A program made the translations under genes and the position numbers. Source: Amycolatopsis sp. NBRC 101858 (GTDB lineage: Bacteria > Actinomycetota > Actinomycetes > Mycobacteriales > Pseudonocardiaceae). From it: 64,000 bases of DNA. Each line of letters opens with the position of its first letter. Within the stretch, counting starts at the first letter, position 1. The DNA lies in assembly GCF_030269325.1 (NCBI RefSeq), contig NZ_BSTD01000001.1, positions 1,380,681 to 1,444,680 of the forward strand. Reading direction: 5' to 3'. The notes under the pieces are model-generated. The model was given only the letters and a program-made list of their open reading frames with translations, had not been told where the DNA came from and searched no databases. This document shows positions 53,996-63,087 of the stretch, one piece after another.

Positions 53996-55258
53996 ATGCG
54001 CGTACGCAAGTTGTTCACCTTATTGTCCGTGGTTGTGTTGACTGCAGTAACCGCGCAGGTCGCCGAGGCCGCGCCGGCCCGGCCCCACGACGACGAGGCG
54101 ATCGACTACCACGAGTGGAACGGCGGGCAGTTCCACGACGGCGGCTTCGACGGCCTCGCCCTGACCCGCGACGGCCTGCGCATCACGCGCCCGGCCGGCA
54201 CGGTCGAGCACACCGAGCCAGAGCTCGGCACGACGAGAACGTACGAGTACGGCCAGTGGACGTCGCCGTCGTACCGGCAGGGCTTCGGCGCGACGCAGCT
54301 GGTCGCGTCGTGGAACGCCCGGACGCCCGCGAAGACGTGGCTGCAGGTCGAGGCGCAGGGCAAGACCTCGGCGGGCGCCGAAACCGCGTGGTACGTGATG
54401 GGCCACTGGGCCAGCGGCGACGCCGACATCCTGCGCACCAGCGTCGACGGCCAGGACGACGCGAACGCGCTGGTCGACGTCGACACGCTGGTCATGAAGG
54501 CCGGCGTCACGCTGAAGTCGTACAAGCTGCGGATCACCCTCTACCGCGAAGCCGGGTCCCCCGCGTCGCCGTCGGTGACGTCGCTGGGCGCGATGACTTC
54601 GGCGGTGCCGGACCGCTTCGACGTGCAGACGACGAAGCCGGGCCGCGCGACGGGCATCGAGCTGAAGGTGCCGGCGTACGCGCAGAACCTCCACAAGGGA
54701 CAGTTCCCGCAGTACGGCGGGGGCGGCGAGGCCTGGTGCAGCCCGACGTCGACGGAGATGGTGGCCGAGTACTGGGGCAAGAAGCCGTCGGCGGCGGAGA
54801 TGTCCTGGATCCCCTCGGACTACGTCGACCCGTCGATCGCATTCGCGGCGCGCTACACCTACGACCACGCGTACGACGGCACCGGCAACTGGCCGTTCAA
54901 CACGGCGTACGCGGCGTCGCGCGGGCTGCGCGGGCACATCACGCGGCTGCACTCGCTGAACGAGCTGGAGACCTACATCGCCCGCGGCATCCCGGTGATC
55001 ACGTCGCAGTCGTTCCTGGCTTCGGAGCTCGACGGCGCGGGCTACGGCACGGCCGGGCACATCATGGTGGTCGTCGGCTTCACGAAGGACGGCGACGTGA
55101 TCGCGAACGACCCGGCCTCCAGCAGCAACGACCGGGTCCGCAACATCTACAAGCGCGACCAGTTCGAGAAGATCTGGCAGCGCACCAAGCGGTACCGCGC
55201 CGACGGGACCGTCGCGAGCGGCCCCGGCGGCATCGCGTACATCATCACCCCGGCCTGA
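53996..55258 (+). CDS. Secreted C39-like cysteine peptidase
   Basis: A 420-residue secreted protein with a signal peptide (MRVRKLFTLLSVVVLTAVTA, cleavage near AEA). Residues 30-210 form a beta-rich domain of unknown role. Residues 225-415 form a C39-like papain fold with Cys248 in AWCSPTS, His355 in GHIMVVVG and Asp372 in ANDPAS as the probable triad. The target could be cell-wall or extracellular protein. A bidirectional terminator follows the gene. Confidence 0.85.
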   Translation: MRVRKLFTLLSVVVLTAVTAQVAEAAPARPHDDEAIDYHEWNGGQFHDGGFDGLALTRDGLRITRPAGTVEHTEPELGTTRTYEYGQWTSPSYRQGFGATQLVASWNARTPAKTWLQVEAQGKTSAGAETAWYVMGHWASGDADILRTSVDGQDDANALVDVDTLVMKAGVTLKSYKLRITLYREAGSPASPSVTSLGAMTSAVPDRFDVQTTKPGRATGIELKVPAYAQNLHKGQFPQYGGGGEAWCSPTSTEMVAEYWGKKPSAAEMSWIPSDYVDPSIAFAARYTYDHAYDGTGNWPFNTAYAASRGLRGHITRLHSLNELETYIARGIPVITSQSFLASELDGAGYGTAGHIMVVVGFTKDGDVIANDPASSSNDRVRNIYKRDQFEKIWQRTKRYRADGTVASGPGGIAYIITPA

Positions 55259-55265
55259 CCGGGCT

Positions 55266-55294
55266 CGGCGGGGCGCCGGACCGGCGCCCCGCCG
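55266..55294. terminator. Bidirectional terminator
   Basis: CGGCGGGGCGCCGG and CCGGCGCCCCGCCG form a perfect 14-bp stem around one base. It fills the gap between the C39-like peptidase stop and the convergent AhpD-like stop. Confidence 0.8.
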
Positions 55295-55297
55295 GGT

Positions 55298-55747
55298 TCA
55301 CCAGGCCTGGCCCGCCTGCTGCCGGGTCGTGCGGTTGATCCGGTTGAAGAAGTTGGTGAGCGCGATGTTCAGGGTGATCGCCGACAGCTGCTTCTCGTCG
55401 AAGTGCTTCGCCGCCGCCTCCCAGATTTCGTCCGTCACCCCCGGCTCGCCGTCCTGGAGCCGGGTCGCCGCCTCCGTCAACGCGAGGGCCGCCCGCTCCG
55501 GCTCCGTGTAGAACGGCGTCTCGCGCCACGCGACCACGTTGTGCAGCCGTTCTTCCGTTTCGCCGTGTTTCTTCGCCGACTGGACGCCGCCGTACACGCA
55601 CGGGCTGCAGCCGTTGATCTGGCTGGCCCGCAGGTGGACCAGCTCCAGCACCAGCGGGTCGACGCCGCCGGCGTGCACCGCCTTGATGATCTGCTGGATC
55701 GCTCCGAACACCTCGGGGTTCCCCGAGTCCTTCAACCGCGCTTCCAT
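55298..55747 (-). CDS. AhpD-like carboxymuconolactone decarboxylase family protein
   Basis: A 149-residue CMD/AhpD-family protein. The redox pair Cys47 and Cys50 lies in NGCSPCVYGGVQSAKKHG, which fits alkylhydroperoxidase activity rather than lactone decarboxylation. It is divergent from an ECF41-like sigma factor, an arrangement known for that sigma family, so the sigma factor probably drives it. GGAGGACCG provides the ribosome site. Confidence 0.87.
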   Translation of the reverse strand: MEARLKDSGNPEVFGAIQQIIKAVHAGGVDPLVLELVHLRASQINGCSPCVYGGVQSAKKHGETEERLHNVVAWRETPFYTEPERAALALTEAATRLQDGEPGVTDEIWEAAAKHFDEKQLSAITLNIALTNFFNRINRTTRQQAGQAW

Positions 55748-55823
55748 CGGTCCTCCGTCTGTTACCTGTGCCCCTCCGGGCCCGTCAGCACCACGACGGA
55801 GCGGAACGGAGGAAGGTAACGAC

Positions 55824-56684
55824 ATGCCCGACACGGTGACCGAGGCCTTCGAAGCGCAGCGCGACCGGCTGCGCGCGGTGGCCCATCGGGTGCTCGGCTC
55901 GCACGCCGATGCCGAGGACGTCGTCCAGGAAGCTTGGCTGCGGCTGTCGCGCCAGGACGCCGGGACCATCCGGAACCTCGACGGCTGGCTGACCACGGTG
56001 GTCGGCCGGATCAGCCTCGACGTCCTGCGCTCGCGCCGGTCCCGTCCCGAGACGCCCTACGACGAGGTCGTCGTGGCAGCCGGCTCCGAGCCGGCGGACG
56101 ACGTGGCGCTCGCGGACTCGGTCGGGCTCGCGCTGCTCGTCGTCCTCGAGTCGCTCGGGCCGAACGAGCGGCTGGCGTTCGTGCTGCACGACCTGTTCGC
56201 GGTGCCGTTCGAGGAGATCGGCCGGATCCTGGGCAAGTCCCCCGCCGCCAGCAAGATGCTCGCGAGCCGCGCCCGCCGCAAGGTCCGGACGCCGTCGCCC
56301 GCTTTGTCGGCCGGGCCCGAGCAGCGAGAAGTGGTGAACGCGTTCCTGAGAGCGGCCCGCGACGGTGACTTCGAGGGGTTGCTGCGCGTGCTCGACCCCG
56401 ACGTCAAGCTGACGGTCGACACCCCGGACGGCGTGGTGGTGGTCTTGGGAGCGACGAACGTGGCGGCGGGAGCACGCTTCAGCGCGGCCAACGACGGCCG
56501 GGAGGTCCTGGTCGGCGGATTGCCGGGAGTGGTGGCGTGGCGGCCGGACGGGACCCCGCTGTCGGTGGTGGCGTTCACGGTGGTGGACGGCCGGATCGCG
56601 GGAATAGCGGCGGTGGCCGACCCGGCCCGGCTGGCGTCGATGGCCCTGCCCGAGCCGCCCGGAACTGTCGGTACCTCCCGATAA
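55824..56684 (+). CDS. ECF41-like sigma factor with SnoaL-like C-terminal domain
   Basis: A 286-residue ECF sigma factor. Region 2 (about 10-75) includes HADAEDVVQEAWLRL, region 4 (about 110-165) includes LGPNERLAFVLHDLFAVPFEEIGRILG seen in parts, and residues 175-280 form a SnoaL-like domain with VVNAFLRAARDGDFEGLL and VVDGRIAGIAAVADP. In the ECF41 family that domain replaces an anti-sigma factor and tunes activity. The divergent AhpD-like gene is the expected target. GGAGGAAGG precedes the ATG. Confidence 0.9.
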   Translation: MPDTVTEAFEAQRDRLRAVAHRVLGSHADAEDVVQEAWLRLSRQDAGTIRNLDGWLTTVVGRISLDVLRSRRSRPETPYDEVVVAAGSEPADDVALADSVGLALLVVLESLGPNERLAFVLHDLFAVPFEEIGRILGKSPAASKMLASRARRKVRTPSPALSAGPEQREVVNAFLRAARDGDFEGLLRVLDPDVKLTVDTPDGVVVVLGATNVAAGARFSAANDGREVLVGGLPGVVAWRPDGTPLSVVAFTVVDGRIAGIAAVADPARLASMALPEPPGTVGTSR

Positions 56685-56700
56685 GCTGGAAACCGGGGGC

Positions 56701-57130
56701 CGGAGGCACGCGCCCGGGTCGCGCCGGCCGCCGGAATCGTGGGCGCGGCCGCAGCCCCGGGGCTTCTCGCGCGGCGGGCGCTGCGGCACACGCCCGGGGC
56801 TTCCCGCGCGGTGGTCGCCGCGCAGTCGGGCGCTGCGGCGCCAGTGCCATGTCCGCGTTCAGCGGGCCGACCTACCGCACCATTCGGCGGCGGCAATGCC
56901 CAGTCCGCGGGCCAACCCCGACCGCACCGCTCGGCAAACTCAGTGACGCACCGGAGGCACGCCCCCACATCAGCCCGGATCGCGCCGCCCGCCGTCACCG
57001 TCGGCACAGCCGCAGTTGCCACACGCCCGAGGCTTCACGCGCGGTAGCCGCCGCGCGGTCGGGCGTTGCGGTGGCAGTGCCGCGACCTGCGCCGTGTCCG
57101 CGTTCAGCGGGCCGACCGCGGCCGCACCGT
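56701..57130. repeat. Imperfect tandem duplication of a ferredoxin 3' region
   Basis: Unit A (about 56701-56895) and unit B (about 56951-57130) share landmarks in the same order. CCGGAGGCACGC opens both. CACACGCCC at 56787 and 57020 starts a 52-base block with about six differences. TGTCCGCGTTCAGCGGGC recurs at 56850 and 57095. A third partial copy of the middle block lies at about 56752-56786. Unit B contains the 3' end of the ferredoxin gene; unit A is non-coding. Confidence 0.65.
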
Positions 57131-57386
57131 TCGGAGACCCCAAGGGTGCGTCGCGCCCGGGGAGGATCTCGCTGAAGAACAAGCCGTTGTCCGGCGCCAA
57201 CGCGGCGTCTTCCACGTACGAGACCGCCTCCACCGGGCAAACCGCCTCACACGCACCGCACTCGAAGCACTCGTCCGGATGGATGTAGAGGCTCCGGGCA
57301 CCCTCGTAGATGCAGTCCAGCGGACATTCGTCGAGGCACGCGCGGTCCTTGACGTCGACGCAGGGCAGCCCGATCACAAACGCCAT
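56970..57386 (-). CDS. fdxA: 7Fe/4Fe-4S ferredoxin with extended tail
   Basis: A 138-residue ferredoxin. Cluster cysteines lie in PCVDVKDRACLDECPLDC and ECFECGACEAVCPVEA; the pattern fits the actinobacterial FdxA type carrying one 3Fe-4S and one 4Fe-4S cluster. Residues up to about 107 (GPLNADTAQVAALPP) match the normal length. The last 30 residues, including ACGNCGC, are extra and come from the duplicated 3' region. The ATG is six bases after a TAGGTT -10 box (57393-57398, minus strand), so the mRNA may be leaderless. Confidence 0.87.
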   Translation of the reverse strand: MAFVIGLPCVDVKDRACLDECPLDCIYEGARSLYIHPDECFECGACEAVCPVEAVSYVEDAALAPDNGLFFSEILPGRDAPLGSPNGAAAVGPLNADTAQVAALPPQRPTARRLPRVKPRACGNCGCADGDGGRRDPG

Positions 57387-57424
57387 GCCGGAAACCTAGT
57401 CACATCCGCCCCGACCGGATAGGA

Positions 57425-57441
57425 GTTGCGTAAAACGCAAC
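57425..57441. promoter_or_regulatory. Inverted repeat GTTGCGT/ACGCAAC
   Basis: Perfect 7-bp arms around AAA, lying between the divergent ferredoxin and mycothiol-dependent dehydrogenase genes. Another GTTGCG copy follows at 57444. It is a good candidate for an operator shared by both genes. Confidence 0.5.
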
Positions 57442-57548
57442 AGGTTGCGCAGGAATCACCGAACCTCACTCATGCGGATGTCGCCATCCCTGCGTGATCC
57501 GTGGCAAGCTGCGGGCAAACCAGCAGTGCAGCCGGAAGGTGGATTCGC

Positions 57549-58646
57549 ATGCCGTACGAGGTCCAGGGGGTCGTTTCGCGAGCGAAGGGCGAGCCGGTCT
57601 CGCTGGAGACCGTCCTCGTCCCCGATCCCGGGCCGGGCGAGGCCGTCGTGAACGTGCAGGCCTGCGGGGTCTGCCACACCGACCTGCACTACCGCGAGGG
57701 CGGGATCAACGACGACTTCCCGTTCCTGCTCGGCCACGAAGCCGCCGGGGTCGTCGAAGCCGTCGGGGAGGGCGTCACCGACCTCGAACCCGGCGACTAC
57801 GTCATCCTCAACTGGCGCGCCGTCTGCGGCACCTGCCGCGCCTGCAAGCGCGGCAAGCCCTGGTACTGCTTCTCGACGTTCAACGCCACCCAGCCGATGA
57901 CGCTGGCCGACGGCACCAAACTGTCGCCCGCGCTCGGCGTCGGCGCCTTCCTCGAGAAGACGCTCGTCCACAGCGGACAGTGCACGAAAGTCAGCCGCGA
58001 GGCCGAACCCGCCGTCGCCGGGCTGCTCGGCTGCGGCGTCATGGCCGGGCTCGGCGCGGCCATCAACACCGGCGCCGTCACCCGCGGCGACTCGGTCGCG
58101 GTCATCGGCTGCGGCGGCGTCGGCGACGCCGCCATCGCCGGCGCGAAGCTGGCCGGCGCCACCACGATCGTCGCGATCGACATGGACGACCGGAAGCTGG
58201 AGTGGGCCAAGGACTTCGGCGCGACGCACACGGTCAACAGCCGCGGGCTCAGCGAAGAAGCCGTGGTCGAGGCCATGCAGGACGCCACGAACAGCTTCGG
58301 CCCGGACGTCGTGATCGACGCCGTCGGCCGCCCGGAGACCTGGCGCCAGGCCTTCTACGGACGCGACCTGGCCGGCACGGTCGTGCTCGTCGGCGTCCCG
58401 ACGCCGGAGATGCGCCTGAACGACCTGCCGCTGATCGACTTCTTCTCGCGCGGCGGCTCGCTCAAGTCGTCGTGGTACGGCGACTGCCTGCCGAGCCGCG
58501 ACTTCCCGATGCTGGTGGACCTCTACCTGCAGGGCCGGCTGCCGCTCGACAAGTTCGTCACCGAGCGCATCGGCGTCGACGGCGTCGAGCAGGCCTTCGA
58601 GCGCATGCACCACGGTGACGTCCTGCGCAGCGTGGTGACGTTCTGA
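57549..58646 (+). CDS. mscR: S-(hydroxymethyl)mycothiol dehydrogenase
   Basis: A 365-residue class III-like zinc alcohol dehydrogenase that oxidises the formaldehyde-mycothiol adduct and in mycobacteria also reduces S-nitrosomycothiol. [23 protein letters not shown] and [15 protein letters not shown] hold catalytic zinc and coenzyme residues; structural zinc cysteines are in [30 protein letters not shown] is typical of the mycothiol branch. GGAAGGTGG precedes the ATG. It supports a mycothiol-producing actinobacterium. Confidence 0.9.
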   Translation: MPYEVQGVVSRAKGEPVSLETVLVPDPGPGEAVVNVQACGVCHTDLHYREGGINDDFPFLLGHEAAGVVEAVGEGVTDLEPGDYVILNWRAVCGTCRACKRGKPWYCFSTFNATQPMTLADGTKLSPALGVGAFLEKTLVHSGQCTKVSREAEPAVAGLLGCGVMAGLGAAINTGAVTRGDSVAVIGCGGVGDAAIAGAKLAGATTIVAIDMDDRKLEWAKDFGATHTVNSRGLSEEAVVEAMQDATNSFGPDVVIDAVGRPETWRQAFYGRDLAGTVVLVGVPTPEMRLNDLPLIDFFSRGGSLKSSWYGDCLPSRDFPMLVDLYLQGRLPLDKFVTERIGVDGVEQAFERMHHGDVLRSVVTF

Positions 58647-59275
58647 CCCTCTTCACCGACGCGGACTACCCGGCCGACCCCTACCCGGGGACCCGGCCGG
58701 GTTGCTCCTTCGTGCACGAAAACGGCGCCGGCCACCCGCTGGACACCGCGCCCGCGGGCTGGCGGGACAGGCAGGCCGTCCTCGCCTACGGCTCCAACGC
58801 GAACCCGTCGAAGATCAGCTGGATGCGCGCCGAACTGGGGCTGGCGGGCCCGGTCGTGGTGGCGCACGCCCGCTGCGACGGCCTCGCCGCGGTGTGGGCG
58901 GCCGGCCTGCGCTACCGCGACGGCCAGCGCCCCGCGACGCTCACCGCGCTGCCGGGCGTCGAGGAGCACGCCCTCTGGTTCGTGACCCCGGACCAGCTCG
59001 CGGTGCTGGACGTCTGCGAAGGCCGCGGCAACCGCTACCACCTGGTCCGGCTCACCGGACCGCGCATCACACTCGAGGACGGCAGCCCGGTGACCGACGT
59101 GCTGGCCTACATCGGCGCGGTGCCCATCCGCTACCCGCTGCTGGTCGACGGCAAGCCGGTCCGCACGGCCGACGTCCCGCAGGCGCAGGCGGTCGAACTG
59201 CACGGCGAACCCGCCGGCGGTCCGGGCGTGGCCTGCGAGGTCGTCGCACGGCCGGACGGGCACACCTTCCCCTAG
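58643..59275 (+). CDS. Conserved hypothetical protein (cyclotransferase-like), CTG start possible
   Basis: The safe reading starts at GTG 58712 and gives 187 residues. The frame is open upstream to CTG 58643, which overlaps the previous stop as CTGA, and the extra 23 residues ([20 protein letters not shown]) look like real coding and have no ATG or [19 protein letters not shown] resembles the YGSN substrate loop of gamma-glutamylcyclotransferase-like proteins, and Glu in [10 protein letters not shown] could be catalytic. Function not established. It overlaps the convergent flavoprotein gene by four bases. Confidence 0.6.
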   Translation: MTLFTDADYPADPYPGTRPGCSFVHENGAGHPLDTAPAGWRDRQAVLAYGSNANPSKISWMRAELGLAGPVVVAHARCDGLAAVWAAGLRYRDGQRPATLTALPGVEEHALWFVTPDQLAVLDVCEGRGNRYHLVRLTGPRITLEDGSPVTDVLAYIGAVPIRYPLLVDGKPVRTADVPQAQAVELHGEPAGGPGVACEVVARPDGHTFP

Positions 59276-60906
59276 ACCAGCTTCCCCGGGTTGAGGATCC
59301 CGGTCGGGTCGACCGCCGACTTCGCCGCGCGCAACACTTCCACGCCGAGCGAGCCGATTTCCGCCTTCAGGTACGGCGCGTGGTCGACGCCGACGGCGTG
59401 GTGGTGGGAAATCGTGCCCAGCCCGGTGATCGCCTCGCACGCCGCCGCCTTCGCGCGCTGCCACTGGCCGACCGGGTCGGCGTCATCGCGCGCCGTCAGG
59501 ACCGTGAAGTACAGCGACGCGCCCGTTTCGTACGCGTGCGAAATGTGGCACATCACGATCGACCGGCCCAGGGACGCGGTGATCGCCGCGCGGACGTCGT
59601 CCCGCAGTTCATCCACAGTGGACCAGTAGGCCGCCGTCTCCAGCGTCTCGACGCAGACCCCCTGGTCCATCAGGACATCCCGCTGCCGGGGCCCGGCGAA
59701 CCGGCCGTGCCGCCAGGACTCGCCGAGCGCCTTGCCGACGCGCACGGCACCCGAGGCCTTCAGCCGGCGCGCCGTCTCACGGCGGCGCAGCGCCACGTCG
59801 TGCGCGGTGCCTTCCCAGCCGACGATGAGGAAGCACGGCCGGCGCACCCCGCGGGCGGCCAGGTACTTGCGCAGCACCGTCGTCTTGAGACCGGCGTTCA
59901 GCGCCAGGGAGACTTCGGTTTCGTCCCCGTCGGACAGCCGGGTGACGTCGGCGAGCGCGTGGTTCTGCGCGAGGTCGCGGACGGCCTCCCGGCCCGCCTC
60001 CCAGCTCGGCAGCGCATAGCCCTCGTACCGCTTGACCGGCGGCGCCGGGCGCACCCGCAGCGCCACCTCGGTGATCACGCCGAGCGTTCCTTCGCTGCCG
60101 ACCGCGAGCTGGCGCAGATCCGGCCCGGCCGCCGACGCCGGTGCGACGCCGAGCTTCCACTCGCCGCGCGGGGTGGCCAGCCGGACGCCCTTGACCATGT
60201 CTTCGAAGCGCCCGTAGCCCGAGGACGCCTGGCCGGCCGAGCGTGTCGCCGCGAAGCCGCCGATGGTGGCCCGCTCGAACGACTGCGGGATGTGCCCGAG
60301 CGTCAGTCCGTGCTCGGCGAGGAGGCGTTCGGCCTCGGGACCGCGGACGCCGGCCTGCAGGACGGCCAGGCGCGACTCCGCGTCGACCGACACCAGCGCG
60401 TCGAGCCGGACGAGGTCGAGCGCGATCACCGACGTCTTGTCGCCGCGCAGCGCCGCGACCCCGCCGACGACCGAGGTGCCGCCGCCGAAGGGCACCACCC
60501 CGACGTCGTGCTTGACGCAGGCGTCGAGCACGGCCTGGACCTCGTCGGGGTCCGCGGGCAGCACGACCGCGTCGGGCACCGGGAAGTCCGCGGAAGGCGA
60601 CCGGCGGCGCAGCAAGTCGAGGTAGGACAGCCCGGTCGCGCGCGCCAGCCTGGCCTCGTCCTCTACCAGCACGTTCTCCGCGCCGACCACTTCGGACAAG
60701 GCCGCGACAGCAGATTCGTCCAGTTTCGGTGACGGTATTTCCACCGGCAAATTTCCGGCTGGGGCAGCACCGGGAGTCGTCTGGCCTATACGCTGTTCAA
60801 GCCACTTGGCCGCCCGCGCGGGCAGGGCGGCGTCGGCGGCTTCCGGGGTCCAGGACCGTCGAAGGCGGTGGTCAATGAGCGCGTTCACCGATACAGTGTG
60901 ACACAT
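59272..60906 (-). CDS. AGPS-like FAD-linked oxidase
   Basis: A 544-residue flavoprotein of the vanillyl-alcohol-oxidase fold, closest in layout to alkyldihydroxyacetonephosphate synthase-like and D-lactate/glycolate oxidase-like proteins. The FAD-binding part has VVPFGGGTSVVGGV near 145, IPQSFERATIGGFAATRSAGQ seen in parts and VGSEGTLGVITEV. HHHAVGVDH near 500 is the AGPS-type catalytic histidine cluster. ATG 60906 or GTG 60888 may be the start. It is divergent from TetR and glpD, the same neighbourhood as Rv2251-Rv2249c in Mycobacterium tuberculosis. Confidence 0.87.
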   Translation of the reverse strand: MCHTVSVNALIDHRLRRSWTPEAADAALPARAAKWLEQRIGQTTPGAAPAGNLPVEIPSPKLDESAVAALSEVVGAENVLVEDEARLARATGLSYLDLLRRRSPSADFPVPDAVVLPADPDEVQAVLDACVKHDVGVVPFGGGTSVVGGVAALRGDKTSVIALDLVRLDALVSVDAESRLAVLQAGVRGPEAERLLAEHGLTLGHIPQSFERATIGGFAATRSAGQASSGYGRFEDMVKGVRLATPRGEWKLGVAPASAAGPDLRQLAVGSEGTLGVITEVALRVRPAPPVKRYEGYALPSWEAGREAVRDLAQNHALADVTRLSDGDETEVSLALNAGLKTTVLRKYLAARGVRRPCFLIVGWEGTAHDVALRRRETARRLKASGAVRVGKALGESWRHGRFAGPRQRDVLMDQGVCVETLETAAYWSTVDELRDDVRAAITASLGRSIVMCHISHAYETGASLYFTVLTARDDADPVGQWQRAKAAACEAITGLGTISHHHAVGVDHAPYLKAEIGSLGVEVLRAAKSAVDPTGILNPGKLV

Positions 60907-60925
60907 GGACGTGAAACGTCACACT
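60892..60925. promoter_or_regulatory. TetR operator and leaderless promoter
   Basis: AGTGTGAC (60895-60902) and GTCACACT (60918-60925) form a perfect inverted repeat with a 15-base spacer spanning both divergent start codons. A TACAGT -10 box (60892-60897) lies seven bases before the tetR ATG. A bound TetR dimer would block both genes. Confidence 0.65.
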
Positions 60926-61549
60926 ATGGAGACCGCGGGATCGTCCGCGCTCGCGGACACCCGCAGCCGCCAGACGGCGACGAGAGTGGCCGATGACGTG
61001 CTGCTCGACGCCGCGCGCTCGTGCGTGCTGGCCGTCGGTGTGCGCCGCACCACACTCGCCGAAATCGCCCGCACCGCCCGTGTCAGCCGGATGACGGTCT
61101 ACCGCCGCTTCCCCGACGTCCGCAGCGTGCTCGCGGCGCTGATGACCCGCGAGTTCAGCGGGCTGCTGCGCACGGCGAGCGAACGCGGTGCCGACGCCGC
61201 GAACAGCCGCGAACGGCTGGTGCTCATCGCGTCGGCCGGCGTCCGCGCGCTGGCGGCCGACCCGCTGTTCCGCACGCTGCTCGACGTCGACCCCGAGCTG
61301 GTCCTGCCGTACATCGTGGAGCGGCTGGGCGCGACGCAGAAGTTCGCCGAGGCGGCGCTGCACCAGCTGCTGGAGGCCGGCCACCAGGACGGGTCGATCC
61401 GGCGGGCGCCGGTCGCGGCGCAGTCCCGGTCGGTGCTGTTGGTGGTGCAGTCGTTCGCGTTCTCGCTGCGGCCGGCCACGGCGGACGTCGGCGAAGCGGC
61501 GCTGCTGGCGGAGTTCACCCACGTGCTCGACGCGGCGCTGAAGCCATGA
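60905..61549 (+). CDS. TetR family regulator of the glpD locus
   Basis: A 214-residue TetR regulator with HTH TLAEIARTARVSRMTVYRRF and a helical ligand domain. The 30-residue N-terminal extension before the HTH is longer than usual. The ATG follows a -10 box by seven bases, so the mRNA is likely leaderless. It overlaps glpD by ATGA and is divergent from the AGPS-like flavoprotein, so it probably represses both units. The inducer is unknown. Confidence 0.87.
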   Translation: MDVKRHTMETAGSSALADTRSRQTATRVADDVLLDAARSCVLAVGVRRTTLAEIARTARVSRMTVYRRFPDVRSVLAALMTREFSGLLRTASERGADAANSRERLVLIASAGVRALAADPLFRTLLDVDPELVLPYIVERLGATQKFAEAALHQLLEAGHQDGSIRRAPVAAQSRSVLLVVQSFAFSLRPATADVGEAALLAEFTHVLDAALKP

Positions 61550-63087
61550 CGTCCGGCTCGCTCAACGCGCGGCGCCGCGAACGCGAGCTCGCGGAGCTGG
61601 CGGCGGGCGAGCGCGTCGACGTCGTCGTGGTCGGCGGCGGCGTGACCGGCACGGGCATCGCCCTGGACGCGGCTTCGCGCGGGCTGTCGGTGGCGCTCGT
61701 CGAGGCGCACGACCTGGCCTTCGGGACGTCCCGCTGGTCGTCGAAGCTCGTGCACGGCGGCTTGCGCTACCTGGCGCACGGCGAGTTCGGCCTGGCGCAC
61801 GAGAGCGCGGTCGAGCGCGGCATCCTGATGACGCGCACGGCCCCGCACCTCACGCGGGCGATGCCGCAGCTGTTCCCGTTGTACCCCAGCACATCCCGGG
61901 CGCAGCAGGCCCTGGTGGCGGCGGGCTTGCGAGCCGGCGACGCCCTCCGCCGCGCCGCGCGGACGCCGTCATCGGTCCTGCCGCGGCCGCGCTCGATCCC
62001 GGTCGCGGAGGTGTTGGCGCTGGCGCCCGGCCTTTCCCCGGTCGGCCTGCGCGGCGCCTTGCTGGCCTACGACGGCGCGTTGGTCGACGACGCGCGCCTG
62101 GTGGTTTCCCTGGCCCGGACGGCAGCATCGTTCGGCGCGCGGATCCTGACGCGGCTTTCGGCTTCCGCGGTTTCCGCGGACCGGGTCACGGCCGTCGACG
62201 GCATTTCGGGCGACACGCTGGAGATCCACGCCCGCCAGGTGATCAACGCGACGGGCGTGTGGGCCGGGACGCTGACCGGCTCGGTGCGGTTGCGGCCGTC
62301 GCTGGGGTCACACCTGGTGCTCGCGCCGGGGACGGTGCCGATGGGCACGACGTCGGTGAACATCGGGGTACCGGGCGAGACCAACCGGTTCGTGTTCCTG
62401 CTCCCCCAGCCGGACGGCCGCGTCTACTTGGGACTCACGGACGAGCCCGTTTCGGGTGCGATCCCTGACGTGCCAGTGGTTCCCGAGTCCGACGTGGACT
62501 TCCTGCTGTCGTTGGCATCGACGGTGCTGGCTCGCCCGCTGACCCGCTCCGACGTGGCCGGCTCGTACGCCGGCTTGCGCCCGCTGATCGAGGGAACGGG
62601 CGGCCGCTCGGCCGACTTGTCCCGCAAGCACGCGGTGCTGGCGGGTTCGGACGGGCTGCTGACGGTGGTAGGCGGCAAGCTGACGACGTACCGCCGGATG
62701 GCGGAGGACGCGGTCGACTCGGCGGTCCGCCTGGCCGGCTTGTCGGCTTCGCCCTGCCGGACCGCGCGATTGCCGTTGCTCGGAGCGGCTTCGCGGGCAG
62801 AGTTGTCCCTTGTGGACGCTGCGCCTCGGCTGGTGGCCCGATACGGCACGGAGGCCCCGCGCGTCGCGGCGTTGGGCGAGCTGGACGCGGAGTTCGCAGC
62901 CCCGGTGGCCCCGGGCTCGGACATCACGGCGGCCGAGGTGGTGTGGGCGGTCCGCAACGAGGGGGCGCTGGATGTCGCGGACGTACTGGAGCGCCGGACC
63001 AGGCTGGCATTGATCCCCTCGGACGCGGAGGCCGCGGCGGCGCGGGTCGCGGAGCTTGTCGACAAGTCGCTCGCCGGCCTCGCCTGA
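61546..63087 (+). CDS. glpD: Glycerol-3-phosphate dehydrogenase (FAD)
   Basis: A 513-residue membrane-associated flavoenzyme that oxidises glycerol-3-phosphate to dihydroxyacetone phosphate and feeds quinones. VVVVGGGVTGTGIALDAASRG is the FAD fold, seen in parts, FGTSRWSSKLVHGGLRYL is the diagnostic GlpD signature, and AGLRPL and VVGGKLTTYRRMAEDAV mark the C-terminal substrate region. The C-terminal helical domain contains WAVRNEGALDVADVLERRTR. Product and gene order link it to the AGPS-like flavoprotein in glycerolipid metabolism. Confidence 0.92.
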   Translation: MTSGSLNARRRERELAELAAGERVDVVVVGGGVTGTGIALDAASRGLSVALVEAHDLAFGTSRWSSKLVHGGLRYLAHGEFGLAHESAVERGILMTRTAPHLTRAMPQLFPLYPSTSRAQQALVAAGLRAGDALRRAARTPSSVLPRPRSIPVAEVLALAPGLSPVGLRGALLAYDGALVDDARLVVSLARTAASFGARILTRLSASAVSADRVTAVDGISGDTLEIHARQVINATGVWAGTLTGSVRLRPSLGSHLVLAPGTVPMGTTSVNIGVPGETNRFVFLLPQPDGRVYLGLTDEPVSGAIPDVPVVPESDVDFLLSLASTVLARPLTRSDVAGSYAGLRPLIEGTGGRSADLSRKHAVLAGSDGLLTVVGGKLTTYRRMAEDAVDSAVRLAGLSASPCRTARLPLLGAASRAELSLVDAAPRLVARYGTEAPRVAALGELDAEFAAPVAPGSDITAAEVVWAVRNEGALDVADVLERRTRLALIPSDAEAAAARVAELVDKSLAGLA

